From Erythroxylum novogranatense (lineage: Eukaryota > Streptophyta > Magnoliopsida > Malpighiales > Erythroxylaceae): DNA of 64,000 nt. Shown in pieces: positions 58,138 through 64,000 of this stretch. The notes below the pieces were generated by a model. That model searched no databases. It saw nothing but the letters and a program-made list of their open reading frames with translations, and was not told the DNA's origin. The translations under genes and the position numbers were made by a program. Position 1 is the first letter of the stretch; each line of letters opens with the position of its first letter. Location of the stretch: positions 22,902,309-22,966,308 of the forward strand of contig CM057228.1 in NCBI GenBank assembly GCA_029891385.1. Reading direction: 5' to 3'.

Positions 58138-58655
58138 TTGCATGATGCCTACTTAGAATTGTTAGAAGATTCTCATGCTATTCTGAAACAATACAAACTG
58201 TTAAAGAAAAAGTATGTAGAAAATATTAGACATACGGAAGTAATAGAGAGAGAAAATATCTGTCTAAAGAAGCAACTAGAGGAGAAAAAGAAATTCGTAG
58301 ACAGATCAGAAAAGATCAATCAGCTGAAACTGAGAATTAAGAATATGTCAGCTGATTTAGCTACTTTCACTGAGAGCACAAAGAAAACGAACGAGATGCT
58401 TGAAAAATGTAGACATCCAAGTGATAAAACCGGATTAGGGTTTACAAGCAATAAGTCTCATACTTATAAGAACCCTTTCTCTCAAAAGAGAAACTATAAT
58501 AAATCTAGTGTTAATCAACATTCTAGTAATATGCATCAAAGAACTCATCATGTGCATGCTACTAACCATAAAGGACCTAAGAAAATATGGGTACCAAAAA
58601 ATAAAATAGTTTCTCCTGCAGATATCCTTCCTTGGAAGATGCGGCAAGCACCATT
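58138..58655 (+). pseudogene. Copia D gag C-terminal coiled-coil region
   Basis: MHDAYLELLEDSHAILKQYK and LKKKYVENIRH..., ENICLKKQLEEKKKF form a heptad-like helix of about 100 residues, a feature of SIRE-type gag. A linker follows that ends GPKKIWVPKNKIVSPAD, just before the protease. One stop (58132) separates it from the capsid, and a frameshift before 58655 separates it from the protease. Confidence 0.85.
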
Positions 58656-59326
58656 GGTATTTAGACAGTGGATGCTCGCAACATATGACGGGAAGATGGT
58701 CTATGTTCCTAGATCTTCAGTATAAGAAGGGAGGATCGGTAACTTTCGGAGACAACCAGCAGGGCAAGATTATTGGAATCGGCAAAATAGGTGAAGATTC
58801 CTTTGCATGCATAAATAATGTACTGCTTGTTGATGGTCTGAAACACAATTTGATCAGCGTCAGTCAATTGTGTGATTTTGGTTTCACAGTCACATTTAAT
58901 CAAAATCTTTGTGAAGTCAGAAACAAAGATGGGTCTATACTTTTCTCTGCCAAGAGAAGAAATAATCTTTACAAAATTGATTTAGAAGATTTTCAAAGTC
59001 AAAATGTTTCATGTTTTCTATCTTCTGAAGAAGAAAGACTAGTTTGGCATAAAAATCTAGGTCATGTCTCTTTTAAACACATTTCAAAGTTGGCAAAACA
59101 TGATTTGGTAAGAGGATTACCAAAAATAAGTTTTGAAAAAGAGTTTTTCTGTGAAAATTGTTTGAAAGGAAAACAAGTTAAAACTTCATTTTGTTCTAAA
59201 AATTTTGTAACATCATCTAGACCTTTAGAGTTGTTACATATGGATTTATTTAGTCCAACAAGGACAATAAGTCTTGGCGGAAAGAAATATGGACTTGTTA
59301 TTGTTGATGACTTTACTCGATTTTGA
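58655..59326 (+). pseudogene. Copia D protease, pre-integrase and integrase start
   Basis: WYLDSGCSQHMTGRW at 58655 is the protease active site (DSG). [10 protein letters not shown] and [20 protein letters not shown] follow, then the pre-integrase zinc region LVWHKNLGHVSFKHISKLAK with CENCLKGKQVK. The integrase starts at LLHMDLFSPTRT (first catalytic D; usual DLFGPTRT) and VDDFTRF, before a TGA stop at 59324-59326, where lineage members normally read FTRFTWV. Confidence 0.92.
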
Positions 59327-60250
59327 TGGATATTGTTTTTATCACACAAAGATGAATCTTTTAAGTGTTTTAGGACCTTATCCAGAAAGTTATAGAATGA
59401 AAAAGGAATGTCTATAGCTAGTATCAGGAGTGACCATGGTGGAGAGTTTGAGAATGAGAAGTTTAGGTTATTTTGTGAGGAGAATGGAATTTTCCACAAT
59501 TTCTCTGCTCCCAGGACTCCACAACAGAATGGAGTTGTTGAAAGGAAGAACAGGACGATTCAAGAAATGACTAGGACTATGCTTTGTGAAATGAATCTTC
59601 CTAAGTACTTCTGGGCAGAAGCTATGAATACAACATGCTATATTCAGAATAGAATTATGTTGCGACCCATGTTGAAGAAGACTCCTTATGAGTTATGGAA
59701 TGGAAGAAGACCAAACATATCTTACTTTCATCCATTTGGGTGCAAATGTTCTATTCTGAATACAAAAGAGCTGTTGGATAAATTCGATTCAAAGACCTAT
59801 CCAGGAATCTTCCTAGGCTACTCATCATCGTCTAAGGCATTCCGGGTGTACAACCTTATTTCAAAGACAGTTGAGGAGACCATCCATGTCAAGGTTGATG
59901 ATAGTTCCCAACCCCATAAGGAAGATGACATGGAGAGTGAAGGTCCTTCAAAGAACTTAGATGACTCAACAGAAACTCCAACACCAGGTACTCAAGTAGA
60001 CAAAGTTGAAGATATTCCAGAAATTATTGGACTGAAAAGAGACTGGAAATATAAAAGTTCTCATCTAGAAGAGTTGATTATCGGAGAGACCTCAGAAGGA
60101 GTTAGGACAAGGTCCAGATTCAGAAAAGAAGCTAATGTGGCTTTTATCTCTGAAATAGAGCCTAAGAAGGTTGAGGAAGCTCTTCGAGACGAAGCTTGGG
60201 TGTTAGCCACGCAAGAGGAGTTGAATCAATTTACTAGGAATAATGTTTGA
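59327..60250 (+). pseudogene. Copia D integrase, rest
   Basis: From 59408: MSIASIRSDHGGEFENEKF (second catalytic D), NFSAPRTPQQNGVVERKNRT (catalytic E), then FWAEAMNTTCYIQNR and the GKR-like NISYFHPFGCKC. A long variable linker leads to EEALRDEAWVLATQEELNQF, the start of the RT domain, and a stop at 60248-60250. About 25 residues in front (SHKDESFKCF) are readable but carry a stop. All three catalytic acids are kept. Confidence 0.93.
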
Positions 60251-61695
60251 TCCTTAGTTCCGAAACCTCCTAAGAAATCCATTATAGGAACCAGATGGGT
60301 CTTCAAGAATAAGCTAGACGAATCAGGAAGAGTAAGTCAAAATAAGGCTAGATTAGTAGCACAAGGCTACAATCAACAAGAAGGAATAGACTATAATGAG
60401 ACATATGCTCCAGTAGCAAGACTTGAAGCCATTAGGATATTGCTGGCATATGCGGTCTGTCATAATATAAAACTATTTCAGATGGATGTGAAGAGTGCCT
60501 TTCTGAATGGTTTTATAGACGAAGAGGTGTATATTAAGCAACCACCTGGTTTCGAGGAAGTTAAGAATCCAGACCATGCCTATAGACTTCATAAAGCCTT
60601 ATACGGCCTGAAGCAAGCTCCTAGAGCTTGGTATGATCGTCTGAGTACTTTTCTCTTAGATAATGGTTTTACTAGAGGTCAAGTTGATAAGACGCTTTTT
60701 AGGAAGAGTTATGAGAATGAATTCATAATAGTACAGATCTATGTTGATGATATTATTTTTGGTGCTACTTCAAAGAAGTTATGCATGAAATTTGAGAGTC
60801 TAATGAAAAATGAATTTGAAATAAGCATGATGGGTGAATTGAAATTTTTTCTTGGGTTGCAAGTTAAGCAGACTGAAGAGAAAATCTTTATTCATCAACA
60901 AAAATATGTGAAAGAATTGTTGAATAAGTTTGATATGCAAAATGTGAAGTCAATGACTACTCCGATGCATCCTTCAAACCTCTTGTCGAAAGACGAACTT
61001 GGTAAGAAGGTGGATCAAACTCTGTATAGAGGGATGATCGGTTCTTTACTGTATCTTACAGCAAGCAGACTTGATATTCTGTTCAGTGTATGCTTGTGTA
61101 CAAGGTTTCAGGCCGATCCTAGAGAGTCTCGTTTCATTACTGTTAAGAGGATTATGAGATATCTTGCTGGTACTACTGATCTTTGCTTAATGTTTGAGAA
61201 AGGTAAAGATTTCAGGTTGATCGGATATTGCGATGCGGACTATGCCGGAGATAGGACTGAAAGGAAGAGCACGAGTGGTGGATGTCACTTTCTTGGCGCA
61301 AACTTAGTCTCATGGTCAAGCAAGAGACAAAGCTCAATCGCTCTATCAACTGTCGAAGCAGAGTATATGTCTGCCGCAAGCTATTGTTCACAAACGTTGT
61401 GGATCAAATATCAACTTGAAGATTATTCAGTTAAAGAAGAGGAGATTCCAATCTATTACGACACACCAGTGCAATCAATCTGTCAAAGAATCCGATCCAA
61501 CATTCGAGACTGAAACCCATCGAAGTCAGACATCACTTTTTGAGAGATTATGTTTAGAGGAAGGTGGTTAAACTACAGTTCATCGAAACAGAGTATCAGT
61601 GGGCAGACATCTTCACTAAACCTTTGAGTGAAGAACGGTTCCAGAAGATCAGACACAACCTTAACATGGTTATGTTAAGCGAACAGTCAGACTAA
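60251..61695 (+). pseudogene. Copia D reverse transcriptase and RNase H
   Basis: PKKSIIGTRWVFKNKLDESG and NKARLVAQGYNQQEGIDYNE, then FQMDVKSAFLNGFIDEEVYI, ALYGLKQAPRAWYDRLSTFL and an intact IYVDDIIFG catalytic box in the 357-residue frame 60440-61513. RNase H follows: YCDADYAGDRTERKSTSGGC, LSTVEAEYMSAASYCSQ, IPIYYDTPVQS (altered). After a frameshift near 61490, the remainder HHFLRDYV and ETEYQWADIFTKPLSEERFQ is readable to about 61695. The upstream stop (60250) and the shift make this copy defective. Confidence 0.94.
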
Positions 61696-62819
61696 AGGGA
61701 CGTCAAAATTAACGGCGTCAGAAACTGTAACATCCCGTCACCGATGGGATGGGTACAGTTCATTGCATTCATATTTGGCATGCTCATGCATGATTTAGTT
61801 ATGTATAATTGGAAATTATTGTACTGGTATTCGTACGTACATACATGTATGACATATTTCCGGTTTGATTTGGATAACTTGGATTTGTGAATGATTAGGG
61901 CATGTGTGATAATTGGGTCAAATTAGGCTCGGGAATTGAATTTGAGTTAGAAATGAAAGTTAGGAAATTGAATTATGAAATTGGTGTGTACGATCTTGAG
62001 TTTTCTAATTTTGTGGGTTTATAAGAATTTTTCTGAAATTTTCGGAGCAATAGGTCCGGATCGAAAAATTGACTATTGACTGATTAATTGAGTTTCGGTT
62101 CTGAGATTGATTGAAAATTGGCATGGAATAGTTAGAGTTATGATTTTAGAAGTTATTATTCATAGTTGATGGAATTCGGGAGAAATTAGAATTAGAAACC
62201 GACTCGAGGTGGTTTGGATCGAACTTGTGGCAATTAAATTTGCCAAATAAGCCTTATTAATCCTTTAATATATAAAGCCTAACCTTTGAAGTTTTGCTCC
62301 ACGATTTCTTCTTGCTTTTGACAGAAACATCTTCTTCCTTCTTCCATCATCGTGGATCCTTCTTTGATTTGTTTCTTGATTCCTTCTTGCCATTTGTTCC
62401 TTTCCTTTGCCTTGAATCGATTTGTTGCTTTGGAGTGGGTAAAGAAGAATTGAAAATGGGTTTTGCTTGGGTGATTGCCGTGGGTGTGTGAGTTGGAGTC
62501 TGGTGTGATCCTTGAAGATTTGAGGTTTTAATCAAGTAAGGTACTTCTTTCTTGCCTTATATAGTTTGATTGGTTGATTTATAGAGTTATTTGGATGATT
62601 TAATTTGTATATTTGAGGATTTGGCATTTAGGATTTCCGATGGTTATTTTTGTTGATTTTGATTTGGGTATTTGTGGAATAATGGTTGATTTGTGGATTT
62701 AAGGTTAGGAATGAGTTGTGTTAAGTGTAGAATGTTGTCTTAGAGTGTTTAGAATGGATTTGGATGGATTTATATCAGAAGATCTAAGAAATTTCTGGGT
62801 TTCGGAGGTTTTTCTGGGT

Positions 62820-63030
62820 TTGCACGTCGCGACGTGTGATGAACATGCCGCGGCGAGCCACCCATTCTTGCACGTCGCGACGAATAAATAAATATTAGTC
62901 GCGACGAGTCGAGTTCTGGCGCACGTCGCGACAAGGGGATGTGTGCACCCGGCGAAGCGGATTAAATCTGCGTCGTCGACGACGAAAGAAGATTTCATCT
63001 TGTGGCGAGGACCGACGTCGCAATGAGGGA
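62820..63030. repeat. CpG-rich island with GTCGCGACG words (family X element 3)
   Basis: GCACGTCGCGACG (three related copies), TGCCGCGGCGAGCC, TAGTCGCGACGAGTCG and GCGTCGTCGACGACG in an AT-rich LTR. The 8-bp core GTCGCGAC is a perfect palindrome. It has the same words as the island at 2740-3000. Confidence 0.8.
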
Positions 63031-63629
63031 GTCCAATTTCTGAAAATTGATTTTTGTTCCTTTTGAGGTTTTGAAATTGGGGATTTAGGAATTTGATGAT
63101 TCAATTGGTTATGGATTAAATTCAATTTGAAGATTATGAATTCGGGATTGAGAATTGAGATTGGGGGAAGTTCGGATTAGTGACGGAAATGTCATAAAAT
63201 GTATAGTACGTACATTGTTCGATACATATGCATCATTGAGTATTGGAATTGATATAATTAGTAATGTTATTTATATTTTGATTGTTATAGAGGCTCAAGT
63301 GGATCGCCGATTGTCCGACGTAGGCGAGACTTCTCGGCAGTAGCTCGGAAGTTCTGAGGTGAGTAACCTAGTTGGTTTCTCAACCTATATTTGTTACATT
63401 GTATGCAATTATGCCAGGTGGAGTTAAGGATGGATTCTTTGTGTTTGTTTTGATTGATTTCGGACCATAGGTGTTCGAAATATTTGGATTGTCCATAGAA
63501 GTGTAATTTGTGTATAAATTGTTTATAATTGGTTTCAAATGTTGAAATATTGGAAATTTCATATGTGCATACATGCATAAAAGTATGATCAGATAAAGGC
63601 AGTTGTGACCGGTGCAACCACCGTATTCA

Positions 63630-63733
63630 GAGCTTCAAGCTCAACGCACAGGGCTTCGTGCCCAATGATTTTCAGAGCTTCATGCTCAACGTATTAGGGC
63701 TTTTGAGCCCAATATTTTCAGAGCCAATGGCTC
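63630..63733. repeat. Five serial mini-hairpins with alternating stems (family X element 3)
   Basis: GAGCTTCAAGCTC (63630-63642), GGGCTTCGTGCCC (63651-63663), GAGCTTCATGCTC (63675-63687), GGGCTTTTGAGCCC (63697-63710) and GAGCCAATGGCTC (63721-63733), spaced 8-11 bases and mostly followed by AACG or AATR. Each is a 4-5 bp stem; the stem letters change in step on both arms. Confidence 0.85.
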
Positions 63734-64000
63734 AACGTATATGAGCTCAGGCGCACGGTTACAACAACGAAAGAAAACGAAAGAGTCACATGTACATTGC
63801 ATATATGAATGTTCAAATGTGAATTGTATGAAAGGCGTATCGCCTTATAAATGTGAATTCGAATGCATGTGATTCTTGATTGCAATAATATATATTATAG
63901 CGTGAATTGTTTGCCTATGCATGAGTTGGGTGAACCATCGATGATGGTTTCTCACTGAGTTCGCAAACTCACCCAACATTGCATTTATTTTTCAGGACAG

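Larger units (their letters stand above)
55943..61725 (+). mobile_element. Copia D: SIRE/Maximus-like Ty1/copia element, 3' end removed by a family X insertion
   Basis: 5' LTR 55943-56940, primer site, long gag with one zinc knuckle and a coiled-coil C-terminal part, then protease, integrase, RT and RNase H. The LTR wording TGTTAAGTCAAAATGACTTTA, WYLDSGCSQHMTG and KKIWVPKNK are typical of the SIRE/Maximus lineage as I know it. The element stops at 61725, where a family X LTR begins. No 3' LTR is in the window. Stops and frameshifts occur in gag, integrase, RT and RNase H. Confidence 0.93.
61726..64000 (+). mobile_element. Family X LTR, element 3 (5' part of LTR; runs off the right edge)
   Basis: It starts TGTAACATCCCGTCACC, the same opening as the LTR at 573-3903 (minus) and the solo LTR at 14714. 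It inserted next to GAAAC at 61721-61725 in copia D. It contains the CpG island, GAGTAACCTAGTTGGTTTCTC (about 63361-63381), a hairpin series, and the AACCATCGATGATGGTT block (about 63931) to TTTATTTTTCAGG at the end. The end of the LTR lies outside the window, so whether it is a solo LTR or a full element is open. Upstream GTTTTGCTCCACG and T/C-rich text may be transcript leader. Confidence 0.88.

Noticed and set aside
62820..63030. CRISPR-like spaced repeats
   Set aside because: The GTCGCGACG words are irregularly spaced and degenerate, and the setting is a plant LTR.

Overview
The window looks like plant nuclear DNA, most likely from a eudicot: Ty1/copia, Ty3/gypsy-type, TRIM, LINE, hAT and long-LTR elements sit nested in AT-rich sequence, with frequent tRNA-iMet-type primer sites. 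I see no host protein-coding gene, rRNA, canonical tRNA or CRISPR array. Almost every recognisable reading frame belongs to a transposable element, and most are broken by stops or frameshifts. The species cannot be named from this sequence alone.

Layout. (1) 1-3903: 5' LTR (minus strand) plus primer site and a little internal sequence of a long-LTR element (family X) that leaves the left edge. (2) 3904-6959: non-coding sequence with small tandem repeats and a ~0.9-kb TTA/ATT microsatellite tract. (3) 6960-29062: a decayed L1-type LINE (plus strand) split by a hAT-like element (7112-8325), an unclassified 1.2-kb insertion (8919-10086), a TRIM (10603-20520) and a copia element B (20623-28637). 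The TRIM is itself split by copia A (11029-20483), which is split by a 4,028-bp family X solo LTR (14714-18741). That is four levels of nesting, and most levels have clean target-site duplications. (4) 29063-37130: AT-rich, mostly unclassified DNA with two arrays of GACGA-type palindromic repeats like the subterminal arrays of plant DNA transposons, two LTR-like pieces of one copia family, and a ~30-bp minisatellite. (5) 37131-54290: a 17.2-kb array LTR-internal-LTR-internal-LTR of a non-coding gypsy-like element (element C) with 5.2-kb LTRs and 0.74-kb internal domains. (6) 54291-55942: LTR-derived non-coding DNA with a 43-bp tandem repeat. (7) 55943-61725: SIRE-like copia D with 5' LTR, primer site and a nearly full gag-pol. 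(8) 61726-64000: a third family X LTR that cuts into the 3' end of copia D and leaves the right edge.

The most notable observations are: the three-LTR/two-internal array with a tRNA-like A/B-box pair in each internal domain; differences between LTR copies that cluster at CAG/CTG/CCG and turn them into CG, as a read-calling artefact at CHG-methylated cytosines would; serial mini-hairpins with co-varying stems and CpG palindrome islands in the family X LTRs; and a copia B pol frame that runs through the polypurine tract into its LTR, adding a ~100-residue charged tail.
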